From Bog-473 sp963791995 (GTDB taxonomy: Bacteria > Actinomycetota > Acidimicrobiia > Acidimicrobiales > RAAP-2), in contig CAWBUQ010000023.1 in assembly GCA_963791995.1 (NCBI GenBank), positions 372,001-436,000 on the forward strand: a stretch of DNA of 64,000 nucleotides, given 5' to 3'. Below the pieces are notes generated by a model that ran no database searches, was not told where the DNA came from, and worked only from the letters and a program-made list of their open reading frames with translations. Below, piece by piece: positions 9,989 through 21,883 of this stretch. Each line of letters starts with the position of its first letter. The first letter of the stretch is position 1. The position numbers were made by a program, and so were the translations under genes.

Positions 9989-10062
9989 TTCGACAGTTTG
10001 GCCCAGATTTCAGCGCACCGCGTGTACGCGCCGCGCACGGCCCGCTGTGGGAACATCGGACG

Positions 10063-10741
10063 GTGCTCCGCCCCCGTGCCGTCGCGCGACCGTTGACGGT
10101 GGTGGCGGCCGTCCTGGTGCTGGCGGCGTGTGGGAGCGCGCCGCACACCCCGAGTCAGAGCACGGGACATCGGACCACCACGACAGCGCGTCGTCACCTC
10201 GCCGTCGAGCAGCAACGGCACCACGCGAGAAGTTGCGTTCGATCCGTACACGGCGCAGGGGATGATGCTTCCGACCATGCACGTCACCCAGACCGTCACG
10301 GGCACTTGCGTGAGCCCTGGAGTGGCCGGCAGCTCGAGCTACCGCTGCTTCGCCCAACCCGGCTCGACCGCCTACGACCCGTGCTTCGCGCCGCCACATG
10401 CCAGGAGCGGTCCTGTGGTCTGCGTGGCCGATCCGTCCGAAACGCAGGCCGTCTCGTTCAACGTCGGGATCTTGCCGGCGAAGGCTCCGTCGGCCCCGTT
10501 GACCCAGCCCTGGGCGATGCAACTCGCCGACGGACAGACCTGCATCTTCGTCGCCGCTGCCTGGGGGGCCGGTTTGGGACCTTTCGCCTGCCCCACTCCG
10601 GCCGGCACGGGGACGTCGGAGGCGGACTGCCACGCGCCGCGGCAGAGCGGCGGCGCGAACGGGTTCGAGGCGGCGTGTCAGACCAGCGAGGCGTCCGCCA
10701 GCCGCTTCGGGCCGGTTCAGGTCGTCAAGGTCTGGACCTGA
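10063..10741 (+). CDS. Cysteine-rich lipoprotein of unknown function
   Basis: The N terminus has Arg residues, a hydrophobic core and the lipobox LAAC (VVAAVLVLAACGS), so it should be exported and anchored to the outer face of the membrane. One extra base near 10175-10195 shifts the frame; the body continues as a 225-residue product. The body has at least six cysteines in short motifs such as GTCVSPGVAG, YRCFAQPG, YDPCFAPP and QTCIFVAAAWG, suggesting disulfides. It lies just upstream of a sigma factor and a membrane-anchored propeller on the same strand, so the three may act together at the envelope, which is inference only. Confidence 0.6.
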
Positions 10742-10811
10742 CCCGATCGAGCGCGTGGTAACGACCCCTGACCGGTCGGTCTCTAGGGGTAGAGATGAAG
10801 ACGGGAACCCG

Positions 10812-11279
10812 GTGACGGACGGCCACGAGCTCCCCTTCCCCGCCTTCGTGGAGGAGGCCGAACCGAGACTGCGTCGCGCCCTCGTGGCGGCGTACGGGCC
10901 CGAGAGGGGCCGCGAGGCGACTGCCGAGGCGTTGGCCTACGCCTGGGAGCACTGGGACGACCTGGGGGCGGTGCAGAACCTCGTTGGCCTGCTCTACCGG
11001 GTCGGTCAGAGCAAGACGAGACAGCGGCGCGTGCGGGTGCTCTTCTCGCCTCCCCAACACCACGAGCCCTGGTTCGAGCCCACACTGGCGGCGGCACTCG
11101 GGGCACTGACCGAGTCGCAGCGCTCCGCCGTGGTGCTCGTGCACGGCTTCGGCTGGACGATGCGCGAGGTCGCCGAATGCACCGGGATCAAGGTCACGAG
11201 CGTCCAGAACCACCTGGAGCGGGGCCTGCGCAAGCTGCGAACGACGATGAAAGTGGGGACCGATGTCCGACTTGGCTGA
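10812..11279 (+). CDS. Sigma-70 family (ECF/SigE-like) RNA polymerase sigma factor, short
   Basis: Region 4 is clear: LGALTESQRSAVVLVHGFGWTMREVAECTGIKVTSVQNHLERGLRKLR, summarised as a helix-turn-helix with the family SVxNHLxRGLxKLR end. Region 2 is weak (RLRRALVAAYGPERGREATAEALAYAWEHWDD). The start is uncertain: GTG 10812 is chosen, and GTG 10755 is in frame with a longer leader. The 3' end overlaps the start of the membrane propeller gene by 17 bases, the usual arrangement for a sigma factor and its anti-sigma partner. Length about 155 residues. Confidence 0.75.
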   Translation: MTDGHELPFPAFVEEAEPRLRRALVAAYGPERGREATAEALAYAWEHWDDLGAVQNLVGLLYRVGQSKTRQRRVRVLFSPPQHHEPWFEPTLAAALGALTESQRSAVVLVHGFGWTMREVAECTGIKVTSVQNHLERGLRKLRTTMKVGTDVRLG

Positions 11280-12748
11280 ACAGATCCGGGACCTGGTCGA
11301 CGGTTGTGCCGGCGCCCGTCACGCTGCCGGAGCTCGAAGCGATCAGGCTGCCCGACGGACGGTCCCACTCGAATTGGCGGACCGTCGGGCCGCCGTCTCG
11401 AGTCCGCTGGCTGGTGGCGGCGAGCGTGCTCGTGCTCATTGCGGCGGGCGCCGGCGCGTGGTCGGCCACCCTCGGGCCCGCTCCCCCGCGCAGCCTCGGT
11501 CATCACGGTGCCGCCTCGACGTGGCAACTGACCGCGTCCCTGGTGGGTCAGCAGTTCGAGATGGGCAGCGGCAACCCGACCGGCGTCGAGGGCGTCGACT
11601 GCAGCGGCGGCAAGACCTGCTTTCTCTCGACGGACTACGGCAACGGCGGCGATGCCTCGAACAACGGATCCACCTATGTCTCCCATGACGGTGGCCACAC
11701 GTGGGCGCCGACGACGCTCCCGGTCAGCGTGGCGACGACGACCCTCGTCTCGTGCGTCAGCACGTCGTGGTGCGCGGCAGGCGGCGGCCTGGCCGATCCA
11801 AAGACGGGCGATCCTGCAGCCGGCAAGGTCATGCGCGACCCCGAACTGTTGATGACGAGCGACGGCGGCGCCACGTGGACGATGCGCGCCGTGCCCTTCG
11901 CTCCCGACGTGCAGCAGCTCCCGGCGTACGGCAACCTCCCCGCTGAGACCACCTACTGGCCCGCCACGATCGACGCCGTCTCGTGCAGCGCGCCGGGGGT
12001 GTGCGGAGTCCTCGCCCACGTGACCGATTCGTCAGGTTCTTCGGGCATCCTTGCGGATCGGCTGGTCTTCGCCACCACATCCGACGGCGGGTCGACGTGG
12101 AAGACGTCGACCCTTCCGGAGTTGAGCGACGAGGCGGGGCTCGAGACGGCGTCGGCCCAGAATTCCGGTGCGCTCAGTTGTTCGAGTGCCACATCCTGCA
12201 TCGCCGTCGCTGCCTTCACCGACCTCGTCCCGAGCTCGGGCCCCGTCGACTCGTGGGCCACGTCCGACGGCGGCGGCACCTGGTCCGAGACCCGTATCGC
12301 CGCTGTGAGCGGCTACTCGCCGACCCTCTCGTGCACCACACCCCGCAACTGCTGGGCCGGTCCCCTCCTCGATCCGGCGTCCAGCACGTCCGGAAGCCTC
12401 CTGCGCACCACCGACGACGGGCAGACATGGCAGCTCGTCCCGCTTCCCACGTCCGATCCCGGTGGCCCCTTCGGACCCGGCGGCGTGCCGGTCGAGGTCG
12501 AGTGGGGAGCCGTCGGGTGCACCTCGTCGTCGCAGTGCTACATCGCCGGCCCCGGCATGAAGGTCACGACCGACGGCGGGAAGTCGTGGCAAACCGTGAC
12601 GCTGCCCTCGCAGGTGGGAGCGATCGAGTCGATCTCGTGTGGCACGGGCGCCGATGCCGTCTGCGTGGCCGCCGCCAACCCGCCGGCGTCATCGGGCAAC
12701 GGCGGGTCGTTGATCATCACGGACGGACCGGCCGCCGGCACGACGTAG
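11263..12748 (+). CDS. Membrane-anchored Asp-box propeller, candidate anti-sigma partner
   Basis: A short cytoplasmic N terminus (MSDLAEQIRDLVDG), one transmembrane helix (WLVAASVLVLIAAGAGAW) at about residues 58-75, then a long outer domain. The outer part has at least six BNR/Asp-box turns: SHDGGHTW, TSDGGATW, TSDGGSTW, TSDGGGTW, TTDDGQTW and TTDGGKSW. They are spaced like blades of a beta-propeller, with regular Cys pairs between. One extra base near 11300 shifts the frame; corrected length is 494 residues. Overlap with the upstream sigma gene and the topology suggest an anti-sigma that senses something outside. A recognised anti-sigma fold is not visible, so the role is inference. Confidence 0.7.
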
Positions 12749-12757
12749 GGCGGGACG

Positions 12758-13030
12758 TCAGTGCTGGTCGCGCTGCATGCGGCCGCCGATGAGATAGGTC
12801 GCCAGGGCGACGACGAGCGAGCCCAGGATGATCCAGCGCACGATCGCCGTCTCGAGCGACGTGGGCGAGCCGCTCGACGAGATCTCGGCGAAGCCGCCAC
12901 CGATCACCAGTGCGGCGAAGGCGAGCACGAGGAAGACGAGCGAGATCTTGCGCGAGGTGTTGCAGAAGAAGCGTGACTGCGATCGGTCCGGTCGGGCACC
13001 ATTGCGCAGCGGATCCGCCGAGCCGCTCAT
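12758..13030 (-). CDS. Small two-helix membrane protein following ftsX
   Basis: A 90-residue product. After a charged N terminus there are two hydrophobic segments, ISLVFLVLAFAALVIGGGF and WIILGSLVVALATYLIGG, joined by a short Ser-rich loop; the C terminus is RMQRDQH. It follows ftsX by 13 bases on the same strand, so it is probably the last gene of the ftsEX transcript. In many actinobacteria smpB occupies this place; this protein is not SmpB. No function known. Confidence 0.65.
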   Translation of the reverse strand: MSGSADPLRNGARPDRSQSRFFCNTSRKISLVFLVLAFAALVIGGGFAEISSSGSPTSLETAIVRWIILGSLVVALATYLIGGRMQRDQH

Positions 13031-13043
13031 CGATAGCCCGCGT

Positions 13044-13934
13044 CTAGACGTCGAGGAAGCGGCGGATGGCGATGAAGGAGCCGATGGTCCCGATCGCCAT
13101 ACCGACGATGATCACGACGACGTTCGTCAGGATCATCTCAGGCCCCGTCGTATGGATGGCCGTGAAGATGTTGCTGCTCGTCTTCCCGTTCCCCCAATGG
13201 TTGATGAGGACGTACAGGAGATAGACCACTCCCGCGGCAATGACGGAGCCGATGAAGCCTTGGAGCAGACCTTCGGACATGAACGGGACACGTATGAACC
13301 AGTTCGTGGCGCCGACGAGCTTCATCACAGACACTTCTCTTCTGCGCGCGAAAATTGCCATACGGATGGTGTTGAGGATCAGGACGGCGGCCGAGATGAT
13401 GAGCACGACCGCGACGGCGAGGAAGGACCATTTGACGATGTTGATGACGTTTTCCTCGTTGTGGATGGCCTGGGACGGCTCGGTGACGGCCAGCACGCCG
13501 GCGGTGCCGTTGAAGGTCCGCACCACTTGGGCCGCGTCGGAGAGGGCGAGCGGTCGGCACCAGTAGGACGTCGGCATCTCGGCGACGCTGGTGGCCTCGA
13601 AGACGTCCGATGGCAGCAGTTGGCGAGCCTCGGTGAAGTTCCGCTGCTTGTTCCAGTATTCACACGGCTGTTGCACGTAGTTGAGCTGCCCCAGCTCGGT
13701 GCCGACGGCGGAGATCTGCTGCTTGGTGGCGTTGGGCTCCATCCAGACGGTGACCTTGGTGCCCCGCTCGAGGGTTCCGGTGGCGTTGGCCGAGCCCTGC
13801 CGCAGCAAGAGCGCCGCACCGACCAGCGAGAGCGACACCGCAACGGTGAGGACGGCGGCGACCGTCATCAGCCGGTTGCGCCACAGGTTCGATCCTGTTT
13901 CGCGAATGACGTAGTCGACTGAGACCGGTGGCAT
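13044..13934 (-). CDS. ftsX: Cell division protein FtsX
   Basis: Integral membrane partner of FtsE. It relays division signals to peptidoglycan hydrolases outside the membrane. 296 residues, one N-terminal transmembrane helix (about 22-45), an extracellular domain to about 165 with Cys pairs (QQPCEYW and YWCRPLA), then three helices with the conserved cytoplasmic MAIFARRREVSVMKLVGAT. It ends AIRRFLDV. The start overlaps the ftsE stop by one base (TGATG). Frame intact, normal length. Confidence 0.95.
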   Translation of the reverse strand: MPPVSVDYVIRETGSNLWRNRLMTVAAVLTVAVSLSLVGAALLLRQGSANATGTLERGTKVTVWMEPNATKQQISAVGTELGQLNYVQQPCEYWNKQRNFTEARQLLPSDVFEATSVAEMPTSYWCRPLALSDAAQVVRTFNGTAGVLAVTEPSQAIHNEENVINIVKWSFLAVAVVLIISAAVLILNTIRMAIFARRREVSVMKLVGATNWFIRVPFMSEGLLQGFIGSVIAAGVVYLLYVLINHWGNGKTSSNIFTAIHTTGPEMILTNVVVIIVGMAIGTIGSFIAIRRFLDV

Positions 13935-14662
13935 CAGCCCACACCACCCGCGGCGGCGTCGAGGCGCTCCTGCGCGGCACCGTCGAAGCCGTAGACGCCT
14001 CGCTTCTGGTCTCGCACCATGACGCCGTTACTGAGCTCGATGACGCGCCGACGCATCTTGTCGACCAACACCTCGTCGTGGGTGGCGACGACGACGGTGG
14101 TCCCGGTTCGATTGATGCGGTCGAGCAGTTGCATGATGCCCTGGCTGGTCTGGGGGTCCAGGTTTCCGGTGGGCTCGTCGGCCAGCAGGATGAGGGGACG
14201 GTTCACGAACGCCCGGGCCACGGCGACCCTCTGCTGCTCGCCACCAGACAGCTCGTTCGGGAGGTTGTCGCGCTTGTTGGCCAATCCGACCAGGTCGAGG
14301 ACCTGCGGGACCTGGTTGGCCACGACGTGCCGGGGCCGGCCGATCACCTCGAGGGCGAAGGCCACGTTCTCGAACACGGTCTTGTTCGGCAGGAGCCGGA
14401 AGTCCTGGAAGACGCAGCCGATGTTGCGGCGCAGGTAGGGCACCCGCCACTTCGGCAGTTCCACGATGCTGCGGCCGGCCTCGAGGATCTGGCCGGCGTC
14501 GGGCAGTTCCTCGCGCAGGAGCAGGCGGATGAAGGTGGTCTTCCCCGAGCCGGACGCGCCGACGAGGAAGACGAATTCACCCTTGTCGATATCGACCGTG
14601 ATGTCGCGGAAAGCGACGGTCGAACCCTTGTACGTCTTGGTGACGTTTTCGAATCGGATCAT
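13934..14662 (-). CDS. ftsE: Cell division ATP-binding protein FtsE
   Basis: ABC ATPase that powers FtsX at the septum. 242 residues: Walker A GASGSGKT at 35-42, Q-loop in CVFQDFRLL, signature LSGGEQQRVAVARA, Walker B LILLADEPTGNLD and H-loop THDEVLVD. FtsE-type features include MIRFENVTKTY at the start and PTGNLDPQTS. Followed at once by ftsX. The 836 bases between this gene and prfB hold no clear gene. Confidence 0.96.
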   Translation of the reverse strand: MIRFENVTKTYKGSTVAFRDITVDIDKGEFVFLVGASGSGKTTFIRLLLREELPDAGQILEAGRSIVELPKWRVPYLRRNIGCVFQDFRLLPNKTVFENVAFALEVIGRPRHVVANQVPQVLDLVGLANKRDNLPNELSGGEQQRVAVARAFVNRPLILLADEPTGNLDPQTSQGIMQLLDRINRTGTTVVVATHDEVLVDKMRRRVIELSNGVMVRDQKRGVYGFDGAAQERLDAAAGGVG

Positions 14663-15498
14663 CAGTGAGAAAGAAAATTCGCCCCAGCCGATCGGCGGGG
14701 CACTCGCACGATCCTAGTGAATGCGTATTACGGTTTTGGTTCATCTCCTCCGGTGCAGGTCAGCGCGCCCTCCACCTGGTTCAGCTGCCGCGCCGCCCGC
14801 CGATGTGCGCTGACCCGGAGCGCGGTCCCGGCTCGTCGATCAGCGGGGGTTGAAACCCCGGTGGCTCCTCGCGAGCAACGTCACAAGCACGCGACGGCAC
14901 TGGTGTCCCCGCCCTCCGTGCCGGATCGTACCGCGACGAGGTGCCGGCGCAGGCCCGATCCGTCCCACCAGTTGCCCGGTCCCACGCCCCGGACCAGGTG
15001 ATTCTCGGCGTCGGGCACGTGGTCCGGTCCCGACCGATCTGGTGCCGCCGCTGACACCGGCACCGGCATCGGCGGCTGCGCCAGCACGAGCACGAATGCA
15101 GTCGCGCGCGACACACGACAAGGAAACGTCGGCGCCCGAGTCATTCCAGTCGCCCACGATGCGCGGCGACGAAACGAAGGCGACACCGACACGCCGCGCA
15201 CCGGGACGACACGATGACGCCGTCGACGACCCGCTCACTCCGCAGACCGCACACACCCGGCGTCGCCACACACGCGCGGCGTCACACGTTGGAGGAGCGA
15301 CCGCAGCCGTCGTTCCACGTCGGCGCTCACCGATGCACGAGCATCATTCGACAACGGCAACGCGCCATCTCGTCGCGAGTGCGGGACGAAGCGAGCGGCT
15401 CGTGACCGAGCAGAAACAGCGACGGCCGACGTTCCACACGAACACGGTGGCCGGCGCAAGACCGACGTCGCGCACGACCACGACGGTCGTGCGAGCAC
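14663..15498. other. 836-base gap between ftsE and prfB without a clear gene
   Basis: All frames are interrupted. On the minus strand there are short protein-like pieces, for example around 15235-15400 (SADVERRLRSLLQRV) and 14881-15080 (DHVPDAENHLVRGVGPGNWWDG), in different frames. Given the many indels in this window, a degraded or mis-sequenced gene between prfB and ftsE is possible. The stretch 15100-15490 has an odd CGAC/CACA-rich texture. A small hairpin (GGGG...CCCC) is at 14845-14858. No tRNA or tmRNA was recognised. Confidence 0.4.
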
Positions 15499-16639
15499 CT
15501 ATGCGCTGCCCTCCCGTTGACGCCGGAGCTCCGCCTCCATGAAGGCGTCCAGGTCGCCGTCGAGGACGGCATCCACGTTCCCGGTCTCATACCCCGTCCG
15601 CAGGTCCTTGACCAGCTGGTATGGCGCCATGACGTAGGAGCGGATCTGGCTGCCCCAGGCATTGTCGCCGCGGTCGCCGCTCAGGGCGTCGAGCTCGGCC
15701 CGGCGCTCGGCCCGGGCCTTCTCTGCCAGTTTGGCGCCCAGGATCTGCATCGCCTTGGCCTTGTTCTGGTGCTGGCTGCGCTCGTTCTGACACGAGACCA
15801 CGATCCCGGTGGGCAGGTGGGTGAGCCGCACGGCGGAGTCCGTCTTGTTGACGTGCTGGCCGCCCGCTCCAGACGAGCGGTAGGTGTCGATGCGCAGGTC
15901 CTTCTCGTCGATGTCCACCTCGGAGGACACGTCTTCGAGGAACGGGGTGACGTCCATGGAGGCGAAGCTGGTCTGACGCCGGTGTTGGGAGTCGAAGGGC
16001 GACATGCGCACCAACCGGTGTACGCCGCGCTCGGTGGCGAGCAACCCGTACGCAAAGCGTCCGTGCACAATGAAGGTGGCCGAGAGGAGCCCGGCCTCCT
16101 GGCCCTCGGTCGCCTCGTCCACCTCGACGGTGAAGCCGCGGCGTTCGGCCCATCGTTGGTACATGCGCAGCATCATCTCGGTCCAGTCCTGCGCATCGGT
16201 CCCACCGGCGCCGGCATGCACTTCGCACACCGCGTCGAACTCGTCGTACTCGCCAGAGAAGAGGGACTGGAGCTCCAGGGCGCCCAGCCGAGTCCCGAGG
16301 GAGCCCACCATCTCGACCAGCTCGGCGTCGAGCGCGGCGTCACTGGCGCCCTCGGCGGCCGACTCCTCGGTCAGCTCCAACAGCGCCTTGGCATCCTCGA
16401 GGGAGGTGCGCAGCCCGTCGAGCTGCTCGAGGTCGGCGCTGACCCGGCCCAGCTCCTTGGTCACCGCGCGTGCGTTGTCGGCGTCGTCCCAGAGGTTGGG
16501 GTTGGCTGCCTCCGTTTCGAGCTCGGCCCGCCGGGCTTCGAGCTTGTCCCGCCCGAGATAGCGCTCTGCCTCGGCGAGCCGCTCCCCCAGCGCTTCGAGT
16601 TCGGAGGTGAAGTCGCGGGGTAGCTCGGCCGAGGGCCCG

Positions 16640-16653
<14 letters not shown>
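15499..16653 (-). CDS. prfB: Peptide chain release factor 2
   Basis: Terminates translation at UGA and UAA. 384 residues. The stop-codon-reading tripeptide SPF is at 218-220 (the RF2 type; RF1 would carry PxT). The catalytic GGQ is at 264-266 in SSGAGGQHVNKT. One continuous frame from the ATG, so the programmed +1 frameshift site found near codon 25 in many bacteria is absent. The start lies 14 bases inside the secA 3' end. Start ATG chosen because the N terminus then matches the RF2 helical domain in length. Confidence 0.97.
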
Positions 16654-19456
<2,803 letters not shown>

Positions 19457-19825
19457 GGAGGCCCGATCCTACCGGCACCAGGGGCGTACCGGCCGACGGG
19501 CTGCGTGCGGCTGACCTGGTCTTTGACCCCACACTCGCCTGCCGCGAGGGTGACGTGCCGGCACCGGCGGCACGGTGTCACCACCGTGCCCAGCAGCGCC
19601 TTCGTGGCACGCGTCGCCTCGTCTCCGCCCGTCCCCGACTGTCGGGGACCCGGCGGGCAGGGCTTACATCTAAGCCGCACCATGCTCAGCGACCACAAGT
19701 CGCCTTACGTGGGTCGTTTTGCCTGCGACTGGCATCGACTTTCAACCACAGACCCGCACGCAGCCCACGCCGATGCTACGGCCTGGCCGCCCCGCTCTCC
19801 CACCGGACGTGACGCGGGGGCCGCA
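19457..19825. other. Noncoding gap between the Mce operon end and secA
   Basis: 369 bases without a convincing gene. It contains a hairpin at 19631-19649 (GTCCCC facing GGGGAC) that could end transcription of the upstream Mce operon, though no clear T-run follows. The secA promoter should lie between the hairpin and 19457 on the minus strand; no strong -35/-10 pair was identified by eye. Confidence 0.4.
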
Positions 19826-20500
19826 CTACTGGCCGGGGACCGAGGAGCCCGACGAGCCTGAGGCGCTCCCGACGCTGCCCGGGGTGGCCCCCTCGAGGAC
19901 GGTGACGTCGGCGATCTTCCAGACGCCGCCGACCTGCCGCAGGTTTGCGGTGAGACGGACCACGTCGGCCTGCGGCGTGGTGAACTTGTTGTTGACGTAC
20001 GTCTGGTCGACCACGGCGTAGATGGAGGCCGTCCCCGCCGCCTGGTTCTCCGACTCCACGTAGAGGGCGCGGATCTGTCCGCGCGATTCGGCCAGGGCCT
20101 GCTCGAGGGCCTTGCGGATCGACGTGTTGAAGAACTGCTGTGACTGGGTCGAGAAGGCCCCCGTCGCCATCGCGGTCACCGCGTCGAAGTCGGAGTCGAC
20201 CGTCTTCGCGTTGAAATTGAAGAAGTCGGTCAGGAAGGCGCGCGAGGCGCTGATGACGGCGGGGTCCTGCGTCGGTCCCCCGCTGCTGCTCTTGGTGGCG
20301 AAGAGGACGCCGAAGACCAAGGTCCCCACCAGACCCGCCACGGCCAAGAGGCTGACCAGGCGAAAGGCCCGCCGCGTGGGGGTCGGACGCTCGCCGCCGG
20401 CATGGCGCAGGCGGGACCGGCTCGGCGGGCCGCCCTGAGGACGATCCTCGTCGGACGTCGCGCCGACGAGCTTCACCCCCGTGTGCTCTGTCACTGTCAT
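19826..20500 (-). CDS. Mce-associated membrane protein
   Basis: A 224-residue protein with a polar N terminus (about 1-43), one transmembrane helix (LVSLLAVAGLVGTLVFGVLFA, about residues 48-68), then an outer domain of the NTF2-like type seen in Mce-associated (Mas) proteins: FLTDFFNFNAKTVDSDFDAV, TASIYAVVDQTYVNN and GGVWKIADV. It ends in a Gly/Ser tail. Last gene of the Mce operon, 54 bases after mceF. Mas proteins are thought to stabilise the Mce complex in the envelope. Confidence 0.85.
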   Translation of the reverse strand: MTVTEHTGVKLVGATSDEDRPQGGPPSRSRLRHAGGERPTPTRRAFRLVSLLAVAGLVGTLVFGVLFATKSSSGGPTQDPAVISASRAFLTDFFNFNAKTVDSDFDAVTAMATGAFSTQSQQFFNTSIRKALEQALAESRGQIRALYVESENQAAGTASIYAVVDQTYVNNKFTTPQADVVRLTANLRQVGGVWKIADVTVLEGATPGSVGSASGSSGSSVPGQ

Positions 20501-20554
20501 TCTCCGTTCTCCCTCCGTGTGTCCGGTACGCCACCGTGGCGCCCGGGAGATCTC

Positions 20555-21883
20555 TCAGGCCCGCCGCCGTGCTCGCCGGCGTGCCGGCCGTGCGCCCCAG
20601 GCGAGGAGCAGCGCGGGCACGACCAGGCCGCCCAGCACGAGCACCATGCCCAGCTGGCTCGGCCGCACGTGGTACGACGCGCTCATCGACGGCACCGGTG
20701 CGTCGGAGCCGAGCTCGACGTTTGCCTCCTGCGCGGTCGGCGCCACGACGCTCCCGCCAGCCGCCGGCGTGAAACCGGGTTGGGTGGCCGGCCCGACGCC
20801 GTTGCCGAAGACGGTGACGCAGCCCGCACCGGGCAGCGTGTCGGGGATCGTGTTGGCGCTCGAGTACGACGAGCCCGGCTCGGCGAGGATCGGGGGCAGG
20901 AAGAGGCGCGTGCGCAGGTAGGTCTGGTTCGGGTCCGGCACCGAGTTGGTCGTGGTCGCCTTGGCCGGTCCTTGGACCGCGATCTGGTTGACCGCGCCGA
21001 AGAAGTACTGGTTGTAGGCCAACCCTTGCGACAGGTTGTTCAAGTTGGCGGGCTCGGCCAGGTTGGTGAGGATGTTGGCCGTGTCGTGCAGGAAGCAGCC
21101 GATGTTGGCCGACTGCGACGTCACCAGGTTGTCGATCTCGTTGAAGGCCGACGAGCCGTTGGTCAGCAGCGTGTGGAACCCCGTCTTCTGCTGCGCCAGC
21201 ACCTGGACGAGGGCGGCCGTGTTGGCCAGGTCCTGGCGCACCTGCGGCGCGACGGCGGTGATCGCATCGAGCGAGGGGGGCGCGTTGGCCAGGAGCTCGG
21301 TGAACTGCTGCTGGTAGGCCACGAACTCCTTGGAGAAGGTGGTGCCCGCGCTGACGAGCGTGCGCAGGTTGCCCGCCTGGCCCCGGAGGGACGTGGCCAG
21401 CTCCCCGATCAGCTGGTTGAGGTCGTTGGCCGGAATGGCCTTGAGCAACCGGGTGGCCGAGGCGACCACCGCACCGACGTCGGCCGGCTCCTGGTTCGGC
21501 GCCGCCGGCACGTTGGCACCGCTGTGCAGCGGCGGTGCGTCGCCCCCGCGCGAAGGCACCAGGTTGACAACCTGCTCGCCGAGATCGTTGGCGATCTGCA
21601 CCGACGACTGGACGTCGTCGGGCACGCTCGTGCCGGGATCGATGCGCATGGTGACTCTGGTGGCGGTGCTCGTCAGCGCCGTCGAGGTGACCGTGCCCAC
21701 CGGGACGCCGTTCAACTCGACTTCGAAGCCCGAGTACAGACCCGACGCGTCCGGGAATTCGGTCGTCAAGGTCGTCGGGCTCTGCAGCGGGTTGCCCAAC
21801 AGGTTCACGATGCCGTAGACGACGAGGCCGAAGCTGACGGCGAAGAAGACGACCAGGTTCACGATGAGGCGGCGGTTGATCAC
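20555..21883 (-). CDS. MCE family protein, sixth in operon (MceF-like)
   Basis: Lipid-binding MCE subunit of the importer tunnel. Transmembrane helix at about residues 6-27 (LIVNLVVFFAVSFGLVVYGI), MCE domain at about 35-115 with the motif GLYSGFEVELNGVPVGTV, then a long helical region, and unusually a C-terminal hydrophobic segment (LGMVLVLGGLVVPALLLAWGA) followed by an Arg-rich end. The GTG start overlaps the upstream stop as GTGA. 442 residues. The second membrane segment at the C terminus differs from the other five paralogues here. Confidence 0.9.
   Translation of the reverse strand: MINRRLIVNLVVFFAVSFGLVVYGIVNLLGNPLQSPTTLTTEFPDASGLYSGFEVELNGVPVGTVTSTALTSTATRVTMRIDPGTSVPDDVQSSVQIANDLGEQVVNLVPSRGGDAPPLHSGANVPAAPNQEPADVGAVVASATRLLKAIPANDLNQLIGELATSLRGQAGNLRTLVSAGTTFSKEFVAYQQQFTELLANAPPSLDAITAVAPQVRQDLANTAALVQVLAQQKTGFHTLLTNGSSAFNEIDNLVTSQSANIGCFLHDTANILTNLAEPANLNNLSQGLAYNQYFFGAVNQIAVQGPAKATTTNSVPDPNQTYLRTRLFLPPILAEPGSSYSSANTIPDTLPGAGCVTVFGNGVGPATQPGFTPAAGGSVVAPTAQEANVELGSDAPVPSMSASYHVRPSQLGMVLVLGGLVVPALLLAWGARPARRRARRRA

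Noticed and set aside
14826..14900. Possible tRNA T-arm (CGGGG loop CCCCG on the minus strand)
   Set aside because: The loop lacks the TTC signature, and no matching acceptor, D or anticodon arms could be formed.
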